DNA of 64,000 bases from Hermatobates lingyangjiaoensis. Its lineage: Eukaryota > Arthropoda > Insecta > Hemiptera > Hermatobatidae. Of the stretch, positions 32,901 to 41,624 are shown piece after piece (position 1 is the first letter of the stretch; each line of letters opens with the position of its first letter). The stretch covers positions 186,001 to 250,000 of the forward strand of contig JAPFBL010000605.1 in NCBI GenBank assembly GCA_026182355.1, in the 5' to 3' direction. The notes beneath the pieces were generated by a model. That model had not been told where the DNA came from and made no database searches. It saw only the letters and a list, made by a program, of their open reading frames with translations. The position numbers and the translations under genes are program-made.

Positions 32901-35167
32901 AACCCAACTGATCAGACGACTTGTTACGGTTGAAAGATCTTATCTTTTTTTGTTTAAGTTCTTATTGTGGTTTGTTCATACATTACTCATATTCATATGC
33001 AGTCGTTATCAAAAGAAAGCAAAGATTTTTCAAAATAAAAACGTATAATCCAAATCATAAAAAAAAGGTTAAATTAAATTAACTGGCTATAAAAAAAATT
33101 AAATAAATTTTCAACCCCATTAAAAAAAGTAGTTTTTAAACATAAACAAATAAATTAATTTTTAATTTTTTAATATTGCAGTTGAAAATCCATTTAATAA
33201 CAGTATTACACAAATAAATCAAAAATAATTGGGACCTTAAATACTCATTTTTGCATAAAATTTCCTAGCGTTTTATTATATATTTTTTATTTTCTATTTT
33301 TACCCCTTCAAAATGCTGCCCCCTGGAGTGCCACCGGTTGGGACCGCCCTTGCTAAGTCACTACTGTTCGGACCACTGTTGAAAAGTCACTCTTGTTAGC
33401 TAGCTTATATTACATTTTGCTAATTATGATGAACAAGTAATTAGGATGATTGTTTAAAACTATTATTAGAATCATTCACGTTTGAACGTTATGATTCTTC
33501 TAATTATCTGTGCTTCAATAGTAATGAAAATGAACAGCTACCAACCTTAACGTCACTTTAATCCTATAATTGGCAAAATAATAATAGCCAATTATAAAAT
33601 TAGGCAAGAGGCCATACTTAATGAGTAGATTTGCTAATAATTGTAATTATTAGTAATTATAACTCACTAAAAGTAATGGTATAAAAGAGCGATGTCATTT
33701 AGTGTGTTATCAGTGAGGAGAATATAGTTTAGGTAGTTTAAGTAATATTGTCAATTGGTGATATTGAATGTCCGAGAGAATTGGTAAAAATATAATAACT
33801 TAACTGTGAATATTAAAAATAATTGTTTTCTTTTATTTTAATTCTATTTTATATTGTTAATTATTATGTAATTATTTGTAATTAATATAAATACTAGTTG
33901 CTTGGACACCTTGTTATTCACCTACTGACTGGTTGCAGCAGAATTTGAAATTTTGAGGTTGATAGTGACTCCGAGGATGAAGAAAAATTGATTGGATTTT
34001 AACCACCGGGTATTAGAAGTGACGCGGATGGTTTTCGTAAACTTCTTAGCATGGTATTTATGTGATAATTATCGGAATAACTCTTAATATGTTTTTTAAA
34101 TCATTAGTTGTGCAATCCGTAATTGTGTGGTATTTACTCATTCTGAGGTAAAATGGATAAACCAACAAAAGTCTCCACACAAATGAAGTTTTATTCAACG
34201 CGTTTCGAACACTTTGTGTTCATCATGAGGAAGACACTATAATACAAATTATATCTAATCAGTTACAAAATTAGAGTGAAATAATAAAATTCTCTTAATT
34301 GAATTTTATTATTTCACTCTAATTTTGTAACTGATTAGATATAATTTGTAATTTGTAGAGTGAAATAATAAAATTCTCTTATTTCAATTTTATTATTTCA
34401 CTCTAATTTTGTAACTGATTAGATATAATTTGTATTATAGTGTCTTCCTGATGATGACCACAAAGTGTTCGAAACGCGTTGAATAAAACTTCATTTGTGT
34501 GGAGACTTTTGTTTGTTTATCCATTTTACCTCGGAATCTTAATATGTTATTTTAGCATACCGGCACCTTTTTGAGTTGTCGTGTAACGTAAGCAAACCGT
34601 TGAGACTGTTATCTCTATTCCATTTTTATTTTAAATTGTTTGTCATTTAAATGTGAAATGACATGTCTGTTCTTGGTGTTCGATTTTATCAAATAAAAAT
34701 CCCCCCCTTAAAATTCGACTTATACTCCAGTGCGACGTATATAGGTTTTTTTCTTTCTTTATTAATTTTATGTATGGCTAGTGTGACTTGTACTCCGGAG
34801 GGACTTATAGTCCAGAAAGTTCGATAGTATATTTATTACACTGGATAACACCACAGATTTATCTGTAGTGTTTTATGAATTAACAAAAGACTTTTTATTT
34901 GAATGTATAAGCCGAGTAAATACTGTTTTATTTTTAGATTCTTCCAAGATGTATTATTCGTTTCGAGATGTCGTCAGAACAGAAGTCCTTCCTGATCCAG
35001 AAGGGATGATGAAAGGTGGATTGGTGACTAGTTTTCAAGTTCGTTCAAAGTGTTTTTCAGCAACACTTGTTGTTGATGGTTCTCATGCTTATAGCTTCAA
35101 TGATGGCACTGTTGCAAAGCTTCGGATAAATCCAGATAAATCTCTTAGAACTATTGTATTACCTTAA
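19671..35167 (+). CDS. NADK2: NAD kinase 2, mitochondrial (7 exons)
   Basis: ATP-dependent phosphorylation of NAD to NADP, expected in the mitochondrial matrix. Joining 19671-19704, 19783-20044, 20145-20355, 26176-26276, 30522-30618, 30693-30942 and 34938-35167 gives one uninterrupted frame of 394 codons plus TAA, with GT..AG at every junction; human NADK2 has about 440. Key motifs are GGDGT (residues 117-121), the nucleotide-binding hallmark of NAD kinases; SDPSRSAGCLCLP (about 140-152), matching the mitochondrial rather than the cytosolic subgroup; SGTGSTSW (270-277); and FNDGT near the C terminus. The N terminus is rich in K/R and S/L with few acids, which fits a targeting peptide. The ATG at 19671 begins a short first exon; no better upstream start was seen. 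Introns 3-6 are large and loaded with mobile elements; none interrupts an exon. Confidence 0.93.
19783..20044 (+). CDS. NADK2: NADK2 exon 2
   Basis: Acceptor TTGTAG, donor AG|GTGGGT. Encodes the basic N-terminal region and the first helices (KRTRYEIEKYLKPGISDENL, then IIKHHRYHTSFFNSLMESL), ending ELQPIS plus two bases. Confidence 0.88.
20145..20355 (+). CDS. NADK2: NADK2 exon 3 (GGDGT)
   Basis: Acceptor AAACAG, donor AAG|GTAATA. Encodes the catalytic core AVNWADLVLVAGGDGTFLLA and the SDP/LCLP segment. The preceding intron is only 100 bp; three upstream AGs were passed over because only this one keeps the frame and the family sequence. Confidence 0.92.
20861..21004. repeat. 144-bp direct duplication, copy 1 (NADK2 intron 3)
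   Basis: Begins AATAATTTCATCTCTGAGTC and appears identical, base for base, to 21928-22071, 1,067 bp downstream in the same orientation. Confidence 0.95.
21928..22071. repeat. 144-bp direct duplication, copy 2 (NADK2 intron 3)
   Basis: Second copy of 20861-21004. It is followed at once by CAGTTTTCCATGTTCAAATG, the edge of a family I-like arm (to about 22,170), which resembles 25,380-25,400. The duplicated stretch may have been copied during that insertion. Confidence 0.95.
22535..22930. mobile_element. Palindromic retroelement-like insertion, family A (long arms)
   Basis: About 180-bp inverted arms with very few mismatches, meeting near 22,733. The right arm carries the core CTGATGA (22766), T, stem GAACAC / GTGTTC with loop AAA, then GAAACGCG (GAAA at 22789-22792). 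In this copy the arms include flanking sequence (CAATTCCAATGGACTGATG), so target bases appear in inverted orientation. It lies in NADK2 intron 3. Confidence 0.88.
23216..23438. mobile_element. Palindromic insertion, family D
   Basis: Inverted arms ATTAGAAATAGGTAAAACTG ... complement. The core reads TCGAAGA, T, stem GGAC / GTCC with loop AAC, then GAAAGCGC. The centre is TACTTAAGAGTAGTAGG. Unrelated in sequence to families A-C but of the same design. Confidence 0.8.
24060..24180 (+). repeat. Family I-like arm fragment
   Basis: GTGAAAAAGATTTTAAATAA followed by GGCATGTGAGAGTTTGATTT resembles, with gaps, the right arm of the 51.5-52.15 kb element (GAAAAAGATTTTGAATAAAA ... GAGAGTTTGAATT). Confidence 0.45.
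24273..24665. mobile_element. Palindromic element interrupted by a SINE
   Basis: 24,273-24,338 (AAGAGAGGTATTTTAAACAG ... CAGGGTAAACAAA) is the imperfect complement of 24,600-24,665. Between the arms lies a SINE copy. Confidence 0.6.
24340..24566 (-). mobile_element. tRNA-derived SINE, head-truncated
   Basis: On the - strand it ends in CTGTAACCTAACCTAACC. It contains GATCCCTACTCGAAATAC and the GTGAATAAATCT block; the tRNA-like head is missing. Confidence 0.8.
24846..24929 (-). repeat. Family C single arm
   Basis: CCAAACCACAGTAAGAAATG ... CTAAGATCTTTCAAAC ... GTCTTCGTCAGAG matches one arm of family C; no opposing arm. A family I-like fragment follows at about 25,040-25,080. Confidence 0.75.
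25164..25337. mobile_element. Palindromic insertion, family E
   Basis: Arms TATATTCACGAAAAGAAC and the complement. On the right arm the core CTGATGA, T, GA..TC, GAAATA follows TATCTTC. The stem is weak, so it is probably decayed. A family I-like piece follows at 25,380-25,450. Confidence 0.6.
25539..25885. mobile_element. Palindromic retroelement-like insertion, family A
   Basis: Flanked by perfect 10-bp duplications AAATAATCTG (25529-25538, 25886-25895). Here the right arm carries the one-sided extension (AGTAAATACCACACAATTAC ...), opposite to the copies at 34, 37 and 55 kb, so it is inserted in the other orientation. The centre is an AT-rich inverted repeat around TCTTAATTAA. Confidence 0.9.
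26176..26276 (+). CDS. NADK2: NADK2 exon 4
   Basis: Acceptor TTTTTAG, donor AG|GTAACA. Encodes NEFTWLLRDRIETTLI through DDCTAP. It joins exon 3 in phase 0 across a 5.8-kb intron. Confidence 0.9.
26386..26610. mobile_element. Palindromic insertion, family C (diverged)
   Basis: Left arm AAGACTAAGATCTTTTAACT; right arm CTGACGAAGGCTGCTTG and TTGAAAGGTCTTAGTC. It ends GTTATTTCACGTGTTTATTG, i.e. the right side carries the extension. Confidence 0.8.
26871..27725. repeat. Large CT-rich microsatellite
   Basis: About 850 bp of CTCT/CTAT units with a higher-order phrase (CTGCCTCTCTGTCTAATC) repeated many times. CT-rich but non-repetitive sequence continues to about 27,930. The 143-codon open frame inside is low-complexity Leu/Ser and is not a gene. 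Confidence 0.97.
28072..28268. mobile_element. Palindromic retroelement-like insertion, family C
   Basis: Flanked by perfect 13-bp duplications TTACAGTCTTATG (28059-28071, 28269-28281). The right arm bears the extension (GATTGTTATTTCACGTG ...). Core CTGACGA ... GAAAGATCTTAG near the centre. Confidence 0.92.
28444..28524 (-). repeat. Palindromic-family arm F with hammerhead-like core
   Basis: On the - strand, 28521-28498 reads CTGATGA, C, perfect stem GAAC / GTTC with loop AACA, then GAAAAATT. No opposing arm is evident. Confidence 0.5.
29216..30478. mobile_element. Family B element, long version with nested insertion
   Basis: The left side has CTGTATAAACAACGCGTTTC and GCATTAACTAAAAAATACAA; the right side (30,297-30,478) is the complement, ending CATAATAACTGATTGCACTA. 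The right core is CTGAAGA (30342), A, stem GAACA / TGTTC, GAAACGC. The internal stretch 29,930-30,000 (GGAAGAG..GTGAACCTAAGGGT) also occurs in the 38.9-kb copy. Family G is nested inside. Confidence 0.7.
29401..29644. mobile_element. Palindromic insertion, family G
   Basis: Inverted arms AAATCGAAGAAGTGTAATAC ... complement, centre near CAGGTTACGTTGTAAC. The right arm has CTGAAGAAGGATTGCCCG followed by GAAATGTG. It continues on the right for about 45 nt beyond the arm, again one-sided. Confidence 0.75.
30522..30618 (+). CDS. NADK2: NADK2 exon 5
   Basis: Acceptor GTTTCAG, donor GAG|GTGAGT. Encodes FEQLMTYLSSKNNDPTDA through PHLALNE, directly before the family's NEVFLGE-type segment. The next intron is only 74 bp. 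Confidence 0.92.
30693..30942 (+). CDS. NADK2: NADK2 exon 6 (nucleotide-binding segment)
   Basis: Acceptor TTTTTTAG, donor CCAG|GTGAAT. Encodes VFLGEVLSTQVSYFQIE, then CVASGTGSTSWHLSINR, then YNDSLVFKP. All correspond to conserved NADK2 segments. Confidence 0.95.
31084..31378. repeat. Tandem duplication of about 147 bp
   Basis: TTTGTCACAGGTAAACTCAG near 31,093 and TTTGTCACAAGTAAACTCAG near 31,240 begin two diverged copies that run in parallel through ACTTAAAATATAGGCT / ACTTAAAATATGGGCT. It is directly upstream of the Helitron relic and may belong to it. Confidence 0.7.
31545..32170 (+). pseudogene. Helitron helicase (Pif1-type) relic
   Basis: Frames broken by stops and indels still show the C-terminal helicase order: KRAILSALN, SDEEAVHYLIEFLDSE, SPGLPAHE..KLKVGAPMML, LRNMSDPKTVQRDTTL, then FAMTLTKSQRETLSNAGIQV, FSHGQL and EPEGQTANVVY. 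This matches the C terminus of Helitron Rep/helicase proteins. Non-functional, in NADK2 intron 6. Confidence 0.8.
32312..32547. mobile_element. Palindromic retroelement-like insertion, family C
   Basis: Flanked by TACATTATA at 32303-32311 and 32548-32556 (9 bp, perfect). Left-side extension (TAAACACGTGAAATAAC ...), complementary arms, core CTGACGA ... GAAAGATCTTAG. Confidence 0.92.
32590..33340 (+). repeat. Dispersed transposon-like repeat hosting a family C insertion
   Basis: Matches 6,180-6,540 in reverse complement on both sides of the insertion at 32,781-32,978. It starts near CAGTGGCCTAACAAC and a run of C (about 32,625-32,641), and ends near GAGTGCCACCGGTTGGG. Superfamily uncertain, possibly hAT-like. 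Confidence 0.55.
32781..32978. mobile_element. Palindromic insertion, family C, nested
   Basis: Flanked by TACATTACTC at 32771-32780 and 32979-32988 (10 bp, perfect). The homologous copy near 6.4 kb has a single corresponding site and no insertion, so it serves as an empty-site comparison. Confidence 0.9.
34094..34536. mobile_element. Palindromic retroelement-like insertion, family A
   Basis: Flanked by TCTTAATATGTT at 34082-34093 and 34537-34548 (12 bp, perfect). Left-side extension (CATTAGTTGTGCAATCC ...). The centre is itself a repeated AT-rich inverted segment (TTACAAAATTAGAGTG ...), giving a multi-branched palindrome. It lies 0.4 kb before NADK2 exon 7. Confidence 0.92.
34938..35167 (+). 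CDS. NADK2: NADK2 exon 7 and stop
   Basis: Acceptor TATTTTTAG. Encodes SSKMYYSFRDVVRTEVLP, KCFSATLVVDGSHAYSFNDG and RTIVLP, then TAA at 35165-35167. The GSHAYSFNDG segment matches the conserved C-terminal FNDG region of mitochondrial NAD kinases. Confidence 0.95.
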
Positions 35168-35431
35168 ATAGTATTAAGCAAATTAGGCACTATTGTGTAT
35201 CTCCCTTTGTTACTGTATGCTATTATATCACTGATCTCCTTTAATCTGCTTGAAAACTATATTTATAAATCATTGAAACAACTAAAAAAAAGGAAAAAAC
35301 ATAAACCAACGTTCTCAAAGTGATCCTGCAAACACTCTTTTAAGAAGTAATGGTCATTTGGTGCTCTTTAATTTCATTTGTTTTTCTTTTTACTTCCAAA
35401 CTAAACATTTGTATGGAATTAATTGGTAAAG

Positions 35432-35437
35432 AATAAA
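35432..35437 (+). promoter_or_regulatory. AATAAA, likely NADK2 polyadenylation signal
   Basis: First clear AATAAA after the stop codon, 265 bp downstream. Not proven without transcript data. Confidence 0.55.
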
Positions 35438-35570
35438 GCTAGTTCCTCTACAAACTAATTTTATAAGTAATATTTACCCAGACTCAGGTGGTAGAGTTAA
35501 ACGATCTGCGTGCAGTTTAAATTTACCATTAGTTACTAAATATGCTTGTCATTTATGTATATATCACAAT

Positions 35571-35716
35571 GATAAAAAGATTTCACATAAACACGTGAAA
35601 TAACAATCAATGATCAAATCACAATATGAAATGGGAAAACAAGACTAAGATCTTTCAACCGTAACAAGCGGTTTTCGTCAGAGTCTTGTTTTCCCATTTC
35701 ATATTGTAGCTTGATC
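35571..35716. mobile_element. Palindromic insertion, family C, short-armed
   Basis: Flanked by ATATCACAAT at 35561-35570 and 35717-35726 (10 bp, perfect). The right arm has lost its central part: the core is present only in the left arm (complement of CTGACGAAAACCG) and the right resumes at GTCTTGTTTTCCC. Confidence 0.92.
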
Positions 35717-35726
35717 ATATCACAAT

Positions 35727-37395
35727 TAATAACTCTCCTAATTAACGTGAATTAGTGATATATCACTGTTTAGTAATTCAAAAATTATGCAATGAATAAC
35801 TATTGTCATGTTAGTAGCATAACTCAAGTTTTCCCGTACTATTGTTTTAAAGAAACAACATATGTAGTTTTCTTCATCCATCACAACAAATTGATGTAAA
35901 CTGAACTAAATTCGAAAAAAAAAGTTTCTATAAAACAATTGTATAAGTAGGCTTCAAGTATTTTCCCAACAATGCATTTAAACTTGTAAATCGTTTAACT
36001 TTCAAGTCTGAGTACAGTCACATGGATCAATGAAAAATATTAGTTTTTGATGAACTTAAGTTGTAACATGGAGTTATTCAAATTAATCAATAATAAGACG
36101 AAGTTGGTAAAGTAAAAAATTAATTTTTGTTTTTAATTGTTAAATTATTATTTAAGTTTTACTTTTGTTTAATTATTTTGGACAATGTATGTATTAAGAT
36201 TCAGAAATTTACAAATGAAAATATTTCATGAAATAATATAATCAAATATTTTTATTTCTATTTTTATTTGTTATGGCTAAGATTTATATTGTTATATGTT
36301 TATAATAAAGGTAATTTTTTTGCACTTTTATTGCAAGTAATATGAATTTCTATTTTTAAAATGATCTAAATCAGGAGGTTCAGAAAAGCAGAAATAAACA
36401 AAACAAAAACAAAATTAAACTATAAATTCAAGTTTTTGGCCACTTATAGCTCCCGTTGACTCCGGAACTTGTAGTAATAATTGAATGTGATCAATTGTAA
36501 TGTGAAACCAGAGAATTATGTTTTAGTTTAAGGAATAATGATAGCAGAAAATCATAGTTACAATTAATTGGATTATTTCTGCACTTTTTGACCACCTGAT
36601 ATAAATTTCATCTCGGAAAAGGGTACTTTCTTATTCTTAACAATATCTTTCAATTAAAATAAACTTCTAACATAATATGATATGATGTCATACTTAGATG
36701 AATTGAATAATTTTAATGTAAATAGCATATTTATTAGAGTTACTATTTATTTAATTATTAATCTCAAAATATATGTTTGAACTCTTTTTATTATTGCCTT
36801 ATCATCTATGAATCAAATGAAATAGTTGAAGGTGCCAAATATTTTAATAATTCATTTCAATGTTATTATTTATTTTGTAATTATTGATATGTGAGGAATT
36901 CGAAGCCATAATTATGAATGCCAAATTAAATGTAGTTTTTTTTCTTAATTATGTGAATGAATCAGAATTTCTTTTATTTACCAAATTATACCCAATCATA
37001 TGAATAAAGAAACAGTAGGAATTTAACATAAAACTCAATTTTAGAAGAAAAATTCCTATGAAAATGATCGAAAACTTTACCTTAATTTTTTTTTTTGATA
37101 TTTGTTCCAAAATTTGTTTTTTTCACTCTTTCCTTATACAATCTTTTTTTCACTTTATTTTGAATCAAAATTTAAAAAAAAAGATAATTTCAATTTTAAT
37201 GAGTTTTTGTGGTAGTTTTCAGTATTTTAATTTTGATATCAAAACATTTTTTTTTGTTTCAAATCTCACCCTTGTAGATTGTATAGTTGGCGCTAGTATG
37301 GCGCATTTTTTTTTTTTTGTTATCTGAGTTCAAATTAAACATTACTGAGGGAGTGATATCAACCATTCAATTAGTTTAACTTTAATTAATCTAAC
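35727..37395. other. AT-rich intergenic, nothing recognised
   Basis: Long A/T runs. The 89-codon frame at 37,058-37,327 is Phe-rich translation of poly-T and is not supported. Confidence 0.5.
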
Positions 37396-37405
37396 TGTAA
37401 GCAAT

Positions 37406-37706
37406 CATTAGTTGTGCAATCCGTAATTGTGTGGTATTTACTCATTCTGAGGTAAAATGGATAAACCAACAAAAGTCTCCACACAAATGAAGCTTTATTC
37501 AACGCGTTTCGAACACTTTGTGTTCATCATCAGGAAGACACCAAGGATGTGGTACTGACGGGTTGTCCAGTCTGGACTGGACCAACCCGTCAGTACCACA
37601 TCCTTGGTGTCTTACTGATGATGAACACAAAAGTGTTCGAAACGCGTTGAATAAAGCTTCATTTGTGTGGAGACTTTTGTTGGTTTATCCATTTTACCTC
37701 AGAATG
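37406..37706. mobile_element. Palindromic retroelement-like insertion, family A
   Basis: Flanked by TGTAAGCAAT at 37396-37405 and 37707-37716 (10 bp, perfect). The left arm extends 37 nt (37406-37442) past the point where the right arm ends. The arms are nearly perfect and meet around CCAGTCTGGACTGG. Confidence 0.94.
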
Positions 37707-37716
37707 TGTAAGCAAT

Positions 37717-38903
37717 ATATTGTTGAATACATAGTTTCTCTCTCATAGACTTTGGTATATCGAAGATATTGCTGCATTCATTTTCCTTCACCAGTACTAT
37801 TGTCAATAATTTAAAAAAAGCAATTCTTACTTACAAATGGCAAATACCGTACAAATGTAATTTTTATGTAAAATTTAAAAAAAATATCCTTTTTGTGATC
37901 TAAAGATTCATTATTTTTATTTTTCTCATCCTAAATTAATATACATAGTTAAATTGAATAATTGAGTTATACATTATATATTATTTACTTTACTTATTTT
38001 AATTATAGATTAGTATATTATAAGAAAAAATGTATTTCTATTCAATTCAAGTATTTTTGTAACCTTATAATGTAATAGAAATTATTGGATTAAATGTTGG
38101 TTCATATTTATTAATGTTGTTAGATGACTGAAGTAATATAACTATTGATTAATATAATTTTTTTTCGATAGAAAATTTAAAATTTTTAAATATCTTTTTC
38201 TTTTTAAAAATATAATAATTAAATAAAAAGTTATTGCTTGAATTAGTTCATTTAAAATTGAAAACTTGTTTCTAAATTCTTTATTATAACATTATTTAAA
38301 AGTTGATTTGACATATGAAATGTTTATTTTATTTTTTTTCTGTGTTTTAAATAGATCAATTTATTGCTATAAATACATATTTTTCTATTTTATATATTTT
38401 ATGTGTGTTTATGTTGTATTTCTTGTTTTAATTATTTCTGCAGTAGGGTTTAGTTGTACCTGTAGTATTATCTCTATCTTTTCTTCAAACTTTTTATGAA
38501 AATTACGTAAACAAATCATTTGTAACAAGATGTCTTTTGAACATGTGTTTAAAGCAACAATAATGTAGTAAATTAGGGAATATAACTAGATTGTTTAAAT
38601 GTTGATGAATTCGTTAGTTACTTTCGAGTTATTTTACTTCTGATATCAACGACTTTTTTTTACCCTCCCTCTCACCATTATGCAGGTTTTTTTTTTACTT
38701 TTTTTTGAGGGCTGGAGACTGCCCCTCAGATGGTGATTTCTTGAGAGAATAATTCTGCATCTCCCATTTGTTTCGACTAATCCCTGTGTTGAATCGCGAG
38801 TCTCTTAAGAAACTCGCGAGTAACCCGACAGAATATTTTGTCAATTTCAGATCTTAATCCTAAACTTGAGATCCTGTTATAAGTCAAGCCTTCAAATTCA
38901 AAT
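37717..38903. other. AT-rich intergenic, nothing recognised
   Basis: No exon, RNA gene or repeat recognised, except a small inverted repeat (GAATCGCGAGTCTCTTAAG / CTTAAGAAACTCGCGAG type) near 38,793-38,822. Confidence 0.5.
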
Positions 38904-38915
38904 AACAAATTATGT

Positions 38916-39378
38916 ATAACATAGTTTCAATCAGTTATTATGTGGTATTTAGTCATTGTTGGGTAAAAAGCTAATGAAATGGTCTCCACATATAAAAATT
39001 TAATGTTGTAAACAACGCGTTTCGAACACGTAGTGTTCTTCCTCAGGCATTAACTAAAAAATATAATGTCACCAGAGAGTTATCTATAGTACGAAGCAAA
39101 TATAGTACAAAATAAAAATAAAATAAAATAAGGAAGAGAATACGAACCTAAGGGTCATTTGTACCACAGACACTGACCCTTAGGTTCGTATTCTCTTCCT
39201 TATTTTATTTTATTTTCATTGTGTACTATAGATAACTCTTTGATGACATTGTATTTTTTATGTCATCAGAAGAACACTACAGAACAGAACAGAAGAAGAA
39301 CACTACGTGTTTGAACCGCGTTGTTTATACCATTAAATTTTGATATGTGGAGACCATTTCATTAGCTTTTTACCCTAC
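38916..39378. mobile_element. Palindromic insertion, family B, long version
   Basis: AACAAATTATGT occurs at 38904-38915 and 39379-39390 (12 bp; the first bases may belong to the element end). Left-side extension of about 38 nt. The interior shares GCATTAACTAAAAAATA and GAAGAGAATACGAACC with the 29.2-30.5 kb copy. Confidence 0.9.
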
Positions 39379-39725
39379 AACAAATTATGTGTTGTTTCCT
39401 CCATCATGTTGCGCTTTTTACTGAGAGGTTCTTCTGTAATGATCCCCACTCTAAGTAGATGTTTTTTAAAGTAATTGCGTCCTGTCAAAAAACATACCAT
39501 TACTTTGACTCGACTTTTATTTAGCCTTAATAGGTCATTTTTTGTTTTCATATAAGATTCTTTGATCATTAGACCTTGCATGTTTTTGATCGGTAGTGGA
39601 GTTCCATCGTTCTTATACAAGATTACAGATAAGTAATCATTAATAGTCAACCATGGAAAAAAAGGATTACGTAATCTTCCTGTTTTTTTTTTAAATAAAT
39701 GAATAACTCCAGTTATTAAAACCAT
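39379..39725 (-). pseudogene. Non-LTR retrotransposon C-terminal fragment
   Basis: The - strand frame reads LLRLNKSRVKVMVCFLTGR, NYFKKHLLRVGI and MEETTHNLL. This resembles the segment after RNase H in I/R1-type elements (LLTGH..L..HL...G, then a Cys/His motif), though the cysteines are lost. The upstream part of the frame is unrecognised. Confidence 0.5.
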
Positions 39726-41238
39726 CTCAAATCAAACAAATATGTACACAACATAAACCAAGAGATTGGAAAATCAAACTGGGGAATCCCCCCCCACCTC
39801 TAATATCGACTTATTTACTATTAATCTGAAATGTTTAATTGAAATGTAAACATCCAGGCTGTAACATTACCTTTGAAGGAAAACTATTCAGACGTTTTTC
39901 TCTGAAATAATTTATTTTTTCTTATAATATTTTTAATGGCTGTTGTTTTATTCGATTTCTGTTATATTATTGTTGGCTATAGGTGTTTTTTATTGATAAA
40001 ATTTTAATATAGAATGAAGTTGATTAAGTATTTTTAAAAATCTGAAGAAAGGATAGAGAGGGATTTGTTTTTCATTTTGAATAGGAAGTATGTATGTATT
40101 TGCTTTATGGAAATCGTGGTTGAGTTATTTAGTAATTTTCAAAATACAACTTTCTATTATGTTTTAATTAGATTTTAGTACTATTTACTTAAAATAAATA
40201 CCTTTTCTTCTTTATATATCTCCTACTTGAAAAAATTTTTTTGAAAGTTTTTCCTTAAAAGTAATTTGAATTAAAAAAAAACTAAATTATTAAATAGCAA
40301 GTCCACAATATAAGGAAAGTTGGTTGAATTTGCCCGATGGTGAGTAATAGTGATGTAGGTAAGCTTGAAGTATTTTGTGAATTTGACTATTTGAGTATTC
40401 AGCCAGTAAAGAGTTGGCGTCTTTAGCTAAGGAATAATCTTAGCTTTTGGGGTTAGAAGTGAAGTATAACGTTGAGATATTCAGCTAAATAGTAAGGACT
40501 GACTCTTCAAAGTCAGGAACCTTTGGATTTTAAGCTAAAATAATACTCAATGGTAGATAATTTGGGGATAAACCTTTGCGGTTTTATACGAAATATAGAC
40601 TTTACCGTCCTAAATGAAGTAGACTTAGTCTTAGCTAAGTAATAAGCTGTTGCGGCATGACTTGAAGAACACTTTAAGTAATAATCTTCAGTTAAATGTA
40701 AAGCCGGTAGCTAGCGGTTTTAAGTAAAGTAGACCCTTGGTGTCTCCATATAACTAGAAGCCACTGACGGTTCTAAGCGAAATTAACCTTTCAAGTCTTC
40801 AGTGAAATCAACCCTTGACCTACTTAGCGAAATCCGGAATAAACAGGGTGAAAATTATCTAAAATATAATGTCCAACGTTTGAATGTTTAATGAAATTAG
40901 TACAAATAAATTATAAAGAGCCTTAAATAATTATGTAATATTGTACCTATTTTATTGATATATTTTTAAAATTTATTCTTTTTTTTTATTATACTTATTC
41001 ATAATAGAATAAAAAAAAATTATCAATTTTAAAAGGAACCCCAAACATTTTTAGCGAATATAAGGTGTTTAGTTATATTGAAAACCCATGTTTAGTCTAA
41101 CAACAAATATGAGGAATAATGGCATTATATAGGTATTTTTGAGATGGTTAAAATTGTTGTGAGCCTATGTTTTCTTGAATGCTATTGCTCTGTTTGTCAT
41201 TTGTGAAAAGAATTTATGTTATATATATATACATATAT
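39726..41238. other. Intergenic, with a degenerate repetitive stretch
   Basis: From about 40,330 to 40,860 phrases such as TCAGCTAAATAGTAAGG and TTTAGCTAAGGAATAATC recur irregularly, suggesting an old minisatellite. Nothing else is seen. Confidence 0.4.
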
Positions 41239-41239
41239 A

Positions 41240-41622
41240 CAGGGTGATTGAAAAGTAACTCCCTATTTTAAAAAACCTATAATTTATTTTTAAAATATAA
41301 TTTCTACAATTAATGAATATGAGAAGGAAGTATAATGCATGGGCTTTTATTTAAAATTCGATATGGGCGCCTTTATTTGCCACCAGCTTCTCAAGTTGAC
41401 CAGGAATCGCATCAACTGATTTCGCAAGAAACTCTTGTGGGATGGAAATCATAACTTCTCGTATTCGCCCTTCAAGTTCTTCCAAATTCAGATTTAAATA
41501 AATCTGAAAGGAAACAAGAACATAAATTAAATTGCCATACATTAAGTAATATATACACAAAATTGAGATTTAAAATAAATTGTATTTATTTTAAAATAGG
41601 GAGTTACTTTTCAATCACCCTG
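41240..41622 (-). mobile_element. Deleted mariner/Tc1-like element, 383 bp
   Basis: Terminal repeats CAGGGTGATTGAAAAGTAAC and its complement, at least 29 bp, flanked by TA on both sides inside a TA tract. On the - strand a remnant reads LEELEGRIREVMISIPQEFL followed by GQLEKLVANKGAHIEF, like the extreme C terminus of mariner-superfamily transposases. Catalytic residues are absent. Confidence 0.85.
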
Positions 41623-41624
41623 TA

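Noticed and set aside
37058..37327. 89-codon Phe-rich open frame as a membrane protein
   Set aside because: Translation of poly-T tracts; no splice or family support.
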